A DNA stretch of 64,000 bases from Granulicella mallensis MP5ACTX8. Lineage in GTDB: Bacteria; Acidobacteriota; Terriglobia; Terriglobales; Acidobacteriaceae. The position numbers and the translations under genes were made by a program. Position 1 is the first letter of the stretch. Every line of letters begins with the position of its first letter. The stretch spans positions 1,116,001-1,180,000 of the forward strand of contig NC_016631.1 in the NCBI RefSeq assembly GCF_000178955.2. Reading direction: 5' to 3'. Shown one piece after another: positions 51,702-60,715 of the stretch. The notes below the pieces were generated by a model. That model saw only the letters and a program-made list of their open reading frames with translations. It searched no databases and was not told where the DNA came from.

Positions 51702-51926
51702 AGGTTGAACCTCCATGCGATGTCGCGATTTTACCCGCCAGATTGGGAGATTGCTCGAGTGAATATCTTTTATGCATACTGGCCGAGAAAGACCGTTCGC
51801 CTGTACCTGCCGAATATTGATTCAGTATTCGGTGATCAGACTCCTTTTAGGTTGGCCGCTCTACGCACTATGAACCCTCGAATCTCCATGGTGCGGTTTA
51901 GCATGATGGCTTAGACACGAGCCTTT

Positions 51927-53228
51927 TCAAAGTGCGCCGGGGGCATCGATTTCGCTAAGCGCATGCTTCGGTGCCATCAGCGTTGCACAAAGTCCGACGA
52001 CGGTCACAGCCGCGATGTAGTGTGCCGGCCCGATGCGGTCAAGATGTGCAAGCCACGAGACCAAAAGAGGAGTCAGTCCGCCGAAGAGCGCGTAGGCGAG
52101 GTTGTAGGAGAATGAGACTCCGCTAAACCGTATCGATGTTGGAAATGCGTGAATCATCATGATGGGCGTGAGTACAACTGCGCCAGCGCCGAATCCCGCC
52201 AGTGCATAGAGAGGCAGCAGCATGGCTGGCATCGTCTCTGCACCGCGATATAGTCCATACGCTGAAGCGATCAGGAACAACAGCATCGGAACAGAGACAC
52301 GGCGGACACCGAATCGATCTGTAGCAGCACCGATGACGATGGTGGAGATGCATAATGCTGCTGTCGCGACCAGATTAGCGGTTTGCGCTTGACCGGCCGC
52401 TATCCCAAATAACTTAGGCAAAAGCGAAGGCGTCATCAAAATTACAACTACGATGGCTGCGGTAAGCATCCACGTGCTCAAGATCGAGGTCACGACCGCT
52501 CGACAATGTCCTTTTAGGACAACACCTAAAGGCAACTCGCGGGAAAGCCTTGCACGGTTCCGCATCTCTTCAAACACTGGAGTTTCTTTCAACCAGCGAC
52601 GCAGCCACATCGCGATGAATCCGAAGACGCCGCCAATCAAGAATGGAATTCTCCAGGCTCCCGCGGCTATCTGAGTTTGGCTGAATACTCGGCTAAGACA
52701 TGCGGCCATCAATGAGCCGAGGAGGATACCGAAGCTCAACCCGCTGGTGAGCAAGCCGATCGCGAAACCAGCCCTTCCACGTCTCGCATGCTCTGCAACG
52801 AAGACCCAGGCGCCGGGCGCTTCTCCGCCGATGGCTATGCCTTGCATGATCCGCATCAACAAGAGAAGCAGGGGCGCGGCCACCCCGATCGATTGATAAG
52901 TTGGAAGAAGCCCAATGAGAAGCGTCGGAATTGCCATCAGTAGGACGCTGAGTGTGAACATGCGTTTGCGTCCCCTGGTATCACCGAAATGCGCCATTAC
53001 GATGCCGCCAAGGGGCCTCGCCAAGTAGCCAGCAGCAAAGATGCTGAAAGTCTGAGCCTGACGCACCCAATCAGGCAGGCTCGCGGCAAAGAACAACTTC
53101 CCGATTATGGTGGCGAAGAACACGAAGATAACGAAGTCATAGAATTCCAACGCACCTCCGATAGATGCGAGCGAAAGAATGCGGACTTCCGATGTCGATA
53201 GTTCACGGGTTTTCTGCGGGATCATCAT
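51927..53228 (-). CDS. MFS transporter, metabolite:H+ symporter (MHS) type
   Basis: The 433-residue protein has twelve helices and MHS/ProP-like motifs: S-I-G-G-A-L-E-F-Y-D-F-V-I-F, A-A-G-Y-L-A-R-P-L-G-G-I-V-M-A-H-F-G-D-T-R-G-R-K and G-I-A-I-G-G-E-A-P-G-A-W. Members carry citrate, ketoglutarate, shikimate, betaine or other small organic solutes with protons. The ribosome site before ATG-ATG at 53228 is weak. It is separated from the esterase gene by 225 bases and may be an independent unit. The substrate is not predictable. Confidence 0.8.
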   Translation of the reverse strand: MMIPQKTRELSTSEVRILSLASIGGALEFYDFVIFVFFATIIGKLFFAASLPDWVRQAQTFSIFAAGYLARPLGGIVMAHFGDTRGRKRMFTLSVLLMAIPTLLIGLLPTYQSIGVAAPLLLLLMRIMQGIAIGGEAPGAWVFVAEHARRGRAGFAIGLLTSGLSFGILLGSLMAACLSRVFSQTQIAAGAWRIPFLIGGVFGFIAMWLRRWLKETPVFEEMRNRARLSRELPLGVVLKGHCRAVVTSILSTWMLTAAIVVVILMTPSLLPKLFGIAAGQAQTANLVATAALCISTIVIGAATDRFGVRRVSVPMLLFLIASAYGLYRGAETMPAMLLPLYALAGFGAGAVVLTPIMMIHAFPTSIRFSGVSFSYNLAYALFGGLTPLLVSWLAHLDRIGPAHYIAAVTVVGLCATLMAPKHALSEIDAPGAL

Positions 53229-53703
53229 TAGCGTAAGGGTTTCCTATGTCTGAAGCAGGTTTGCGATTTCACGCCCTGCGCTGGCTGTGGTTGGCGTCAA
53301 CAAGTCGGTGCCGGGACCTATCGAAATTGAAATGAACCCTTATCCTCTGAACATGAAGCACCGCGACGGAGAAGTAGCCGTAGAGTGCGTCTGGTTCTCC
53401 TTATGAATAAACACCGAGAAATTGAATCTATTCCCGCGCCTTCAGATAAGGTGTACCGTCCCGTAATAGTGCCGATGTACCAGGTTAGTGCCGCAATCAA
53501 ACGATACAAGCGTGGTAATCGCTAATTGGATGGCACCCGGCCGATGACTTTAGCACTGTTAAAATCAGCAGGCCGCATTGCGCTTCCTGAGCATATCCGC
53601 GACCTCTGCATGAGATAAGTGCGCGGCAAAAGGGTGGGGTGCATCTGCCAGCGCGTACGCCGTTGAGCCTGTAACAGCGACAGTCTGGTTTAGGTCACTC
53701 CTA
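53229..53703. other. Gene-free stretch before the integrase remnant
   Basis: No supported gene in about 475 bases. All frames carry frequent stops or lack recognisable motifs. It is probably eroded DNA of the element that carried the integrase whose remnant follows. Confidence 0.4.
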
Positions 53704-54100
53704 ACGACAGAGTTGAACGTATCGGAGGCCTGATTGATGAGGATTGGATTTTCCCGCCAAACCGGGGCGACAAGAGTGAACGGCAACGTCTGGAAAGGAG
53801 TTTTGATGACCTGCTCGCCAGGGCTAGGATTCAGAACTTCTGGTTCCACGATCTGCGCCATACCTTCGCGTCCTGGTCATGATGGACGGCGGCGATCTCT
53901 ACGAGCTTGTGAAGATTCTTGGCCACTCGAATATCAAGATGACTGAGCGCTATGCCAAGTTGGGACGCGAGCACATCACGAAGACCAAGCACCACCGCGA
54001 AGGTGATCTGGAGCCTGAAGAAGAAGCCGGAGCAGAAAGAAGGCGACCAATAGAACGTCGCTTAGGCGATGGTTGTATTGGTCGTGCGACTAAAACCTGA
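53704..54100 (+). pseudogene. Tyrosine integrase remnant (C-terminal catalytic part, frameshifted)
   Basis: One frame (about 53718-53879) encodes I-D-E-D-W-I-F-P-P-N-R-G-D-K-S and then F-W-F-H-D-L-R-H-T-F-A-S-W, the H-x-x-R box of tyrosine recombinases. It is cut by a stop at 53880. The next frame picks up at once with M-M-D-G-G-D-L-Y-E-L-V-K-I-L-G-H-S-N-I-K-M-T-E-R-Y, which carries the second His and the nucleophilic Tyr. A single-base loss near 53876 explains the break, and the N-terminal half is missing. It lies 33 bases from the 3' end of tRNA-Phe, the classical location of an integrase beside its attachment site. Confidence 0.8.
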
Positions 54101-54132
54101 ACTCTTTGGAAACCGCTAAGTCTTTTATAATG

Positions 54133-54207
54133 TGGTGGCCAGAGACGGGATCGAACCGCCGACGCCGGCCTTTTCAGGGCCGCGCTCTACCACTGAGCTA
54201 TCTGGCC
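54133..54207 (-). tRNA. tRNA-Phe (GAA)
   Basis: The minus strand folds into a full cloverleaf of 75 bases including an encoded CCA. The acceptor stem GGCCAGA pairs with TCTGGCC, the D arm is GCTC-AGTGGTA-GAGC, the anticodon arm is CGGCC with loop CTGAAAA (anticodon GAA) and GGCCG, and the T loop is TTCGATC. The anticodon specifies phenylalanine. An integrase remnant lies next to its 3' end, suggesting past use as an integration site. Confidence 0.97.
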
Positions 54208-54439
54208 TTGGCACTGGAACACCTATCGGGCTGCCAAGTGCGCCCGTTAAGCTCGTGCGTTTCGACTTCGCCTGCCTGATGGTGGGGAGGGAATAACCAA
54301 CTGCGTTACCGCGTGTGGCTTTCGAGAACGTCGAAGGCCAGTATACCAATGACTTACGTCTCGCGCCAACCTCGATAAGTGCAAAACCTTTTTCCCCGGT
54401 CTTCGCGGTACGATAAATCCCTGACGAGGTACATCCGGC

Positions 54440-56077
54440 ATGATGAGTTTTTGCAACCGCCCTATCCAGAGGCTGCTCCGTTTCTCCGTTCTCTTTGCCT
54501 TTGGCTCAGCCCTTGCCGGTAGCGGCGTGTTGGCACAGACAGGTTCTCCGCTCACGCCTTCCGAGGCCCGGACTGCACGTGCCTTTGAGGCCGCAAAGAA
54601 GCTTGGAGCGCCGGAGCTTTATGCGTTTCTCAAGCCGATGCCCAAAGGCGCCGATCTTCATATGCATCTCTCCGGCGCGGTTTATGCGGAGACCTTTATT
54701 GCCGAGGCCGTCAAGCAGGGGCTTTGCGTCGATCCCAAAGCTTTGACGTTCGCGCCGCCCGTGACAGGGAAAGACGCGCCCTGCGGCCCAGGCAATCTTC
54801 CTGCGTCGTCCGCGCTCAAGGACCAGAGACTCTACGACGCTCTCATCGATGCCTTCTCCATGCGCAGCTTCGTTCCCAGCTCCGGCGTCAGCGGGCACGA
54901 CCAGTTCTTTTCCACCTTCGATCACTTTCGCGGTCTCGATAGCTCCCATGCGGGTGAGTGGTTGGATGAGGTTGTCAGGCGTGCTGCTGCGCAGAACGAG
55001 CAGTATCTCGAGGCGATGCAGACTCCAACCTTTACTCATGCTGCGGACCTCGGCTACAAGCTAGGCTGGCCTAAGGGGGCGGAGAAGACCGTTACCCCCC
55101 AACAGCTTGCCAGGCTCCGCGATGAGCTTCTCGCCAGCGGTGTGCGCGATGAGGTTGGCGTCGACAGCAAAGAGCTTGCCGATGCGGAATCCGCGCGTCG
55201 TGCCATGGAGGGATGTGAAGGCGCGCAGCCCAACCCTGTGCAGATCCAGGGGATGGAATATGATCCCTGCACGATCCAAACGCATTGGCTCTACCAGGTT
55301 CTGCGCGGGTTTCCTCCCCAGCAGGTTTTTGCCCAGACGCTTCTCGGTTTTGAAGTCGCAAGCGCTGATCCACACGTTGTCGGCATTAACTTCGTGATGC
55401 CGGAGGACGGTCGTGTCTCCATGCAGGACTACCACCTCCAGATGCAGATGCTTGACTATCTGCACTCGGTCTATCCGAAGGTTCGCCTGTCGCTACACGC
55501 CGGCGAGATCGCTCCCGGCATGGTGACACCGGATGGCCTGCGCTTCCACATTCGCGAGGCCATCGACCTCGGACATGCGGAGCGCATCGGCCACGGTATG
55601 GATGTGCTTTACGAAGATCATCCCTCCGCCCTGTTGAAAGAGATGGCGGACAAACACGTCATGGTTGAGATCAACCTGACCTCCAACGATGTCATTCTTG
55701 GCCTCACCCGGACCGATCATCCGCTTGCCGCCTACCGCGCTGCACACGTGCCGGTCGCGCTCTCCACCGACGACGAAGGCGTCAGCCGCATCGACCTCAC
55801 GCATGAGTACGTGAAGGGTGCGGAAGAGCAGGGTCTGACCTATGTCGACCTCAAGCAGATGGCACGCACCTCGCTGGAGCACGCCTTTCTCGCCGGAGAA
55901 AGCCTCTGGGCGGCGCCCGACAGCTTTACGCGACGCAAGGCTGCTTGTGCTGCACCGATCACTTCCACCAGCAATCCCACCTCTGCCTGTGCCGTGCTGT
56001 TGAAGTCCAGCGAGCGTGCCGCCGAACAGTGGGAACTGGAACGCCGATTCGCTCTCTTTGAAGCTTCTATCCACTAG
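54440..56077 (+). CDS. Secreted adenosine deaminase-like (ADGF-type) protein
   Basis: The 545-residue protein has a signal peptide (F-A-F-G-S-A-L-A-G-S-G-V-L-A-Q) and an adenosine/AMP deaminase TIM barrel. Metal and catalytic motifs are all present: D-L-H-M-H-L-S-G near 72-79, S-L-H-A-G-E near 351-356, R-I-G-H-G near 378-382 and S-T-D-D-E-G-V near 435-441. A long insertion (about 90-190), together with export, points to ADGF-like extracellular deaminases, which convert adenosine or deoxyadenosine to inosine. ATG codons at 54440 and 54443 follow a GAGG site. It is divergent from tRNA-Phe. It probably serves nucleoside scavenging in the periplasm. Confidence 0.82.
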   Translation: MMSFCNRPIQRLLRFSVLFAFGSALAGSGVLAQTGSPLTPSEARTARAFEAAKKLGAPELYAFLKPMPKGADLHMHLSGAVYAETFIAEAVKQGLCVDPKALTFAPPVTGKDAPCGPGNLPASSALKDQRLYDALIDAFSMRSFVPSSGVSGHDQFFSTFDHFRGLDSSHAGEWLDEVVRRAAAQNEQYLEAMQTPTFTHAADLGYKLGWPKGAEKTVTPQQLARLRDELLASGVRDEVGVDSKELADAESARRAMEGCEGAQPNPVQIQGMEYDPCTIQTHWLYQVLRGFPPQQVFAQTLLGFEVASADPHVVGINFVMPEDGRVSMQDYHLQMQMLDYLHSVYPKVRLSLHAGEIAPGMVTPDGLRFHIREAIDLGHAERIGHGMDVLYEDHPSALLKEMADKHVMVEINLTSNDVILGLTRTDHPLAAYRAAHVPVALSTDDEGVSRIDLTHEYVKGAEEQGLTYVDLKQMARTSLEHAFLAGESLWAAPDSFTRRKAACAAPITSTSNPTSACAVLLKSSERAAEQWELERRFALFEASIH

Positions 56078-56145
56078 CTCATGCGCTAAACTTGTGTCGC
56101 ACCGGCCAGATATTTCGTGGAAATCACGATCCTAAGGAGAGTCCC

Positions 56146-56454
56146 TTGTTGAAGCGAGCGATTTCGGTAGTGCTGCAAACCATCCTGCTGCTGGCCGTCT
56201 TCGGCGTCGGGTCGTTTCTTCCGGTGTTCAATATTCTGCCTATGTGGAAGATGGGCGCTGGCGCCACGCACGATTTCGTGCTCGACGGCCTACTTTTGAT
56301 GATCGCGCTCTACCTGGTCATTCTTGCCATTGCAGCCGCCCGGAAGCGGTTGCGCAGCTCCGGGGCTCTCAGCACCCTGGCGTTCGTACTGGCCCTCCTT
56401 CTTGGTTTTGCGATGAAGTTTGGAATGGTTACCGTCGGTTCGGCTGCCTCCTGA
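56146..56454 (+). CDS. Small membrane protein of unknown function
   Basis: About 102 residues starting at TTG 56146, supported by AAGGAG six bases upstream; TTG 56149 is also possible, while an in-frame ATG at 56092 lies before the ribosome site. It has three hydrophobic segments (about 5-22, 36-57 and 70-95) and no recognised domain. It lies 68 bases after the deaminase gene in the same direction and may be co-transcribed. I do not recognise the family. Confidence 0.6.
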   Translation: MLKRAISVVLQTILLLAVFGVGSFLPVFNILPMWKMGAGATHDFVLDGLLLMIALYLVILAIAAARKRLRSSGALSTLAFVLALLLGFAMKFGMVTVGSAAS

Positions 56455-56683
56455 CCCTATTTTGGGCTGTTTTTCCACAAACCTGAATCTGCCTCGGAAC
56501 CCACGATTTTTCTGCCCGGGAGGCCGATTCTTGCTAGTCTTTAAGAGGCAAAGCACTATCAGCGGTCAAACGATTGCGTACTTACTCCACGCAGGCTGGA
56601 CCGGAGGGGCATTTGTCGATTCCTGATCGTTGTTGTTGCCGCCGGGATTATTGCCCGGTTGAGAAAAGGACTCCTCCTTCCGA

Positions 56684-58474
56684 ATGAATCTTTCCGCCTC
56701 TTCCCGTATTGCCACCCCCGCCCCCGCCATTGATCTCGCCGAACGCAAGATCGCTTACTTTTCGATGGAGATTGCACTTTCCAAATCTCTGCCGACGTAC
56801 TCCGGAGGCCTTGGCATGCTGGCAGGGGACACCCTGCGTTCCGCTGCCGATACCGGCGTATCCATGGTTGTTGTCTCCCTGGTGCACCGCCACGGCTACT
56901 TCCAGCAGCACCTCGACGGAGTCGGCCAGCAGACGGAGAGCGATGTCATCTGGTCGCCAGAAACGACCCTGCCTTCCGTCGGCCAGGAGATTGTCGTCAC
57001 CATGCAGAACCGTGAGGTTACGGTCCGCGCGTGGCGTTTCGACGTGGTCGGTGTCACCGGCCACATCATCCCGGTCTTTCTGCTCGACACCGATGTCGAA
57101 GGCAACGACCCTTGGGACCGCAAGCTGACTGACCACCTCTACGGCGGCGATACCTACTATCGCCTCTGCCAGGAGACGATCCTCGGCCTCGGCGGCGTGA
57201 AGCTGCTGCACGCACTCGGCTGCAAGCCTGAAGTCAGCCACATGAACGAGGGCCACGCCGCACTGCTGACGATCGGCCTCCTCGAAGAGCGTCTGAACGG
57301 TGCTCCGCTCCGCGATGCCACCGAGGCCGACGCCGAAGCGATCCGCCAGCAATGCGTCTTCACCACGCACACGCCGGTACCGGCGGGCCATGACAAGTTC
57401 GGTCTCGACCAGATGGTTGCGGTGCTGGGCCATGACCGCGCCTCGGCGATTGAGCGCTTTGGCTGTCTGCACGACGGTCTGATGAACATGACTTATCTGG
57501 CGTTGCGTTTCTCGCGCTACGTCAATGGTGTCGCCATGCAGCACGGCAAGGTCTCGCAGAGGATGTTTCCCGGCTACCGGGTACACGCGATCACCAACGG
57601 CGTTCATGCCGGAACGTGGCTCTCGCAGCCCTTCCAGGCGCTTCTGGATAAGGAAGTCCCCGAGTGGCGTCACGATAATCAGTACTTCCGCTCGGTCTAC
57701 GGCATCGCCCCCGCGGTTATCGACGCGACCCATGCGCTCGGCAAGCAACGTCTGATTGCGACGGTCAAACATCGCACTGGCGTTGAGCTTGATCCTAAAG
57801 TCCTGACGCTCGGCTTTGCCCGCCGAGTGGCCACCTACAAGCGCGCGAGCCTGCTCTTCCGCTCACCCGAGCGGCTGGTTGAGATCGCCGAGAAGATCGG
57901 TGGACTGCAGATCCTGTTTGCCGGCAAAGCCCACCCTGCGGATAGCGCCGGCAAGGGACTGATTCGCGATGTCTTTACAGCGGCAGCGAAGATCAATAAC
58001 TCGAAGCTGCGCATCCTCTACCTGGAAAACTACGACTGGGATCTGGGCGAGCAGCTTACGGGTGGTGTCGACGTATGGCTGAACACGCCGCTGCGGCCCT
58101 ATGAAGCTTCAGGCACCAGCGGCATGAAGGCGGCTCTGAACGGCGTTCCCAGCCTGAGCGTGCTCGATGGTTGGTGGATCGAAGGCTGTGCGGAGAACAT
58201 CACCGGCTGGGCCATTCCGGACTGCGACGATGAGGCGGCGGAAGCCAGCCTGCTCTATTACAAGATCGAGCACTCTGTCGCTCCGCTCTACGCGAACAAG
58301 GCTGCCTGGGCTGAAGTTCGCCGTCACTGCATCGCGATCAACGGCACATTCTTCAACACGCATCGCCAACTGGGCCAGTATGTCTCGAACGCCTACTTCC
58401 CGCAGTCGGCCTCGGTCGCTGCGAGTGACCAGGTGATTGTGGATGACGAAGTCCGCGAGGGCGTGCTGGTCTAA
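56684..58474 (+). CDS. glgP: Alpha-glucan phosphorylase, short GT35 type
   Basis: The 596-residue protein belongs to the shorter, non-allosteric branch of glycogen/maltodextrin phosphorylases. Key motifs are F-S-M-E-I-A-L near 26-32, [12 protein letters not shown] near 38-49, H-M-N-E-G-H-A near 186-192, A-I-T-N-G-V-H near 303-309 and [14 protein letters not shown] near 473-486 with the pyridoxal-phosphate Lys. It releases glucose-1-phosphate from alpha-1,4-glucans in the cytoplasm. The ribosome site is distant. The gene ends at a perfect terminator hairpin. Confidence 0.92.
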   Translation: MNLSASSRIATPAPAIDLAERKIAYFSMEIALSKSLPTYSGGLGMLAGDTLRSAADTGVSMVVVSLVHRHGYFQQHLDGVGQQTESDVIWSPETTLPSVGQEIVVTMQNREVTVRAWRFDVVGVTGHIIPVFLLDTDVEGNDPWDRKLTDHLYGGDTYYRLCQETILGLGGVKLLHALGCKPEVSHMNEGHAALLTIGLLEERLNGAPLRDATEADAEAIRQQCVFTTHTPVPAGHDKFGLDQMVAVLGHDRASAIERFGCLHDGLMNMTYLALRFSRYVNGVAMQHGKVSQRMFPGYRVHAITNGVHAGTWLSQPFQALLDKEVPEWRHDNQYFRSVYGIAPAVIDATHALGKQRLIATVKHRTGVELDPKVLTLGFARRVATYKRASLLFRSPERLVEIAEKIGGLQILFAGKAHPADSAGKGLIRDVFTAAAKINNSKLRILYLENYDWDLGEQLTGGVDVWLNTPLRPYEASGTSGMKAALNGVPSLSVLDGWWIEGCAENITGWAIPDCDDEAAEASLLYYKIEHSVAPLYANKAAWAEVRRHCIAINGTFFNTHRQLGQYVSNAYFPQSASVAASDQVIVDDEVREGVLV

Positions 58475-58492
58475 TCTGTCCCGTAGCAACGG

Positions 58493-58522
58493 CAAAGGCG
58501 TCGCGTTCTCGCGACGCCTTTG
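58493..58522 (+). terminator. Terminator after glgP
   Basis: CAAAGGCGTCGCG (58493-58505) pairs perfectly with CGCGACGCCTTTG (58510-58522) across a TTCT tetraloop, 18 bases after the stop codon; the stem ends in TTTG and a short T-rich tail follows. Confidence 0.85.
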
Positions 58523-58566
58523 TCGTTGCACTCTCATCTTTCGTCCGTTTGGGTCGCATGGACATA

Positions 58567-58580
58567 CGTGTAATTACACG
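58567..58580. promoter_or_regulatory. Perfect palindrome, operator candidate of the MarR gene
   Basis: CGTGTAATTACACG is a perfect 14-bp palindrome, 28 bases before the start of the MarR-family gene. Size, symmetry and position match autoregulatory MarR operators. Confidence 0.65.
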
Positions 58581-58607
58581 CATACAATCTTCTTAGGAGA
58601 TTGATGA

Positions 58608-59048
58608 ATGCCCTTACATCCTGGTGATCCGGGCTGCATCTGCTATCGTCTGCGACAGACCGCACGGCTGATCTCTCGAACCTACGATCATTTCCTGGCC
58701 CCTGTGGGGATCAGCATCGGACAATTTGGCATATTGGCCACTCTCGCCGCGATGCAGGGGAGTTCCATCTCCGAACTTGCCGACGTGCTGCAGATGGAGC
58801 GTACAACGCTTACGCGCAATCTCCTGCCGCTCAAAAAGCTCGGCTACATCGAAATTGAGGAAGGGGACGACAAGCGAGCCAAATCTTTATGCCTGACCCG
58901 GGCGGGCGAAGAGACTCTCTCGGACGCAAGACCACTTTGGCAGGCTGCTCAGCAAAGCGTTGAGCAGCAACTCGGTAAAGCTGAAGTGCAATCACTCAGC
59001 AAGACCTTGGATGGCGCGATGGATCGTCTATCGGCCAGTTCCGGTTAG
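58608..59048 (+). CDS. MarR-family transcriptional regulator
   Basis: The 146-residue winged-helix protein shows the MarR order: helical N-terminus (C-I-C-Y-R-L-R-Q-T-A-R-L), recognition region I-S-E-L-A-D-V-L-Q-M-E-R-T-T-L-T-R-N-L (about 64-82), wing E-E-G-D-D-K-R-A-K-S-L, and a C-terminal dimerisation helix. AGGAGA lies eight bases before the ATG. A perfect palindrome upstream suggests autoregulation. Cys residues 10 and 12 near the N-terminus could sense oxidants. The FabF-like gene starts 76 bases downstream in the same direction and may share its control. Confidence 0.88.
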   Translation: MPLHPGDPGCICYRLRQTARLISRTYDHFLAPVGISIGQFGILATLAAMQGSSISELADVLQMERTTLTRNLLPLKKLGYIEIEEGDDKRAKSLCLTRAGEETLSDARPLWQAAQQSVEQQLGKAEVQSLSKTLDGAMDRLSASSG

Positions 59049-59124
59049 GGCGGTCCCGTAAAGATCTTGATTTCAAGTACTCCTACTGATGCATTTGCTC
59101 CAGTCGTATGAAAAGGAAATCGAT

Positions 59125-60372
59125 ATGAATCAGCAACGCCGTGTCGTCGTAACAGGGGTGGGCCTCGTAAGTCCGGTAGGTATCGGTACGGAGGAGACCT
59201 GGGCCGCTTTACTGAAGGGCGAATCGGGGATTGCACCGATCCGCTTATTCGATGCCACCCAGTTTGCCTGCCGGATTGCCGGTGAGGTAAAGGACTTTGT
59301 TCCGGAGAAGTACATAGATCGCAAAGACATCAAGAAGATGGGCCGGTTCATCCAGTTTGCGATGGCTGCCGCGGAGTTTGCCCTGACGCAGGCTGGCCTG
59401 AGCATCACGGAAGAGAATGCGGAGCGCGTCGGGGTCTACGTCGGCAGCGGTATCGGCTCGTTCGAAGTGATCGAGCGCGAGCATGCGAAGCTCCTTGCCA
59501 GCGGCCCCGATCGTGTCTCGCCCTTCTTCATCAATGCCACTATCGCGAATCTGGCGTCGGGGCAGATCTCCATCAGGTACGGTGCCCAGGGGCCAAATCT
59601 CACGTGCTCTACAGCCTGTACTACCGGGGCGCACGGCATTGGCGAGGCCTGGCACATCATTCGCCGTGGCGATGCGGATGTCATGATCTGCGGCGGCAGC
59701 GAGGCTGCGGTGACGCCCCTCTCGATTGCAGGCTTTGCCGCAATGCGTGCGCTCTCGACCTGCAATGACAAGCCGGAGACGGCATCCCGCCCCTGGGACA
59801 AGCAGCGGGACGGGTTCGTTACGGGAGAAGGAGCCGGAGTACTGGTTCTTGAAGAGTTGGAGAGTGCCCAGGCTCGAGGTGCAACCATTCTCGCGGAACT
59901 CGTCGGTTACGCTGCGAACTCCGACGCCTTCCACACCAACGCTCCGCCGGAAGACGGGCGCGGCGTGCGGCGAGTGATGCAGCTTGCGCTCGAACGTGCA
60001 GGGCTAATGCCAAGCGATATCCAGTACCTGAATGCTCACGCGACTTCGACTCCTCTTGGCGATCGCGCCGAAGCCCATGCCATCGCCGAGGCCTTTGGAG
60101 AGCACACGGACAAGCTGCTTGTAAGCTCTACCAAGTCGATGACAGGGCATCTGCTGGGCGGCGCGGGAAGCCTCGAAGCCGGCATTACCGTGCTGGCCCT
60201 GAGGGATCAGATGGCGCCCCCCACCACGAATATCGAGGAACTCGATGAGGCCATCAAGCTGAATATCGTTCATGACAAGGGTGTCTCCGCGCCGATGGAG
60301 TATGCGATGTCTAACTCCTTTGGCTTTGGCGGAACCAATGCTTCGCTTATCTTCCGTAGGTGGAAGTCTTGA
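59125..60372 (+). CDS. fabF: Beta-ketoacyl-ACP synthase II (FabF-like)
   Basis: About 415 residues from the ATG at 59125, which has an AAAGGA site; an upstream ATG at 59089 does not. The thiolase-fold ketosynthase motifs are complete: V-V-V-T-G-V-G-L-V-S-P-V-G at the N-terminus, catalytic Cys in T-C-S-T-A-C-T-T-G-A-H (Cys165), His in N-A-H-A-T-S-T-P-L-G-D, and Lys/His in K-S-M-T-G-H-L-L-G-G-A-G. It elongates acyl-ACP with malonyl-ACP in fatty acid synthesis. No other fab gene is adjacent, so it is an orphan paired with a MarR regulator and could be a stress-controlled second KAS II. The stop codon lies in the left arm of a terminator hairpin. Confidence 0.9.
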   Translation: MNQQRRVVVTGVGLVSPVGIGTEETWAALLKGESGIAPIRLFDATQFACRIAGEVKDFVPEKYIDRKDIKKMGRFIQFAMAAAEFALTQAGLSITEENAERVGVYVGSGIGSFEVIEREHAKLLASGPDRVSPFFINATIANLASGQISIRYGAQGPNLTCSTACTTGAHGIGEAWHIIRRGDADVMICGGSEAAVTPLSIAGFAAMRALSTCNDKPETASRPWDKQRDGFVTGEGAGVLVLEELESAQARGATILAELVGYAANSDAFHTNAPPEDGRGVRRVMQLALERAGLMPSDIQYLNAHATSTPLGDRAEAHAIAEAFGEHTDKLLVSSTKSMTGHLLGGAGSLEAGITVLALRDQMAPPTTNIEELDEAIKLNIVHDKGVSAPMEYAMSNSFGFGGTNASLIFRRWKS

Positions 60373-60400
60373 TTTGCCAGACAGTGTCTGGCAAATCAAG
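60368..60400 (+). terminator. Terminator overlapping the fabF stop codon
   Basis: A perfect 15-bp stem (60368-60382 with 60386-60400) with an AGT loop. The fabF stop codon (60370-60372) is inside the left arm. There is no T tract, so it may also protect the 3' end of the message. Confidence 0.7.
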
Positions 60401-60435
60401 GATGTACCCATAGCATTTGTTCATACGACCACAGA

Positions 60436-60660
60436 ATCGTCATCCTGAGCGGAGCGTCCCGGCTTTTGGGGACGCGGAGTCGAAGGACCCCGAGAGTCGC
60501 CATCTTGCCTCTATCCCTCGGACCTTTTCTACCTCAAGTGTTCGAGCCCGGACCTTCGTGCTGGAAAAGGTCCGGGAATCATGGGCGAGAACGAATTCCT
60601 CGGGGTCCTTCGACTCCGCTCCTCGCAAAAAGCGCGAGGGGCTACGCTCAGGATGACGAA
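60436..60660. repeat. Long fold-back repeat element (MITE-like or REP-like)
   Basis: The two ends are inverted copies: CGTCATCCTGAGCG near 60438 and CGCTCAGGATGACG near 60645. Inner arms also pair, with GCGGAGTCGAAGGACCCCGAG near 60474 against its complement near 60598, and GGACCTTTTC near 60520 against GAAAAGGTCC near 60564. The whole ~225 bases can form one long stem. Because it is a palindrome, open frames on both strands give almost the same false protein (H-P-E-R-S and A-E-S-K-D-P-E words). It is probably a dispersed non-coding element. Confidence 0.8.
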
Positions 60661-60715
60661 TGTGTGGGGATATGGACTTTAAAGATCGCTGTCCCACAGC
60701 GGCATCAGCCACTCA

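Noticed and set aside
53565..53861. 98-codon open frame on the minus strand
   Set aside because: It is antisense to the integrase remnant and has no recognisable domain.
60417..60712. Two overlapping hypothetical proteins on opposite strands
   Set aside because: They are mirror products of the fold-back element, with the same peptide words on both strands.
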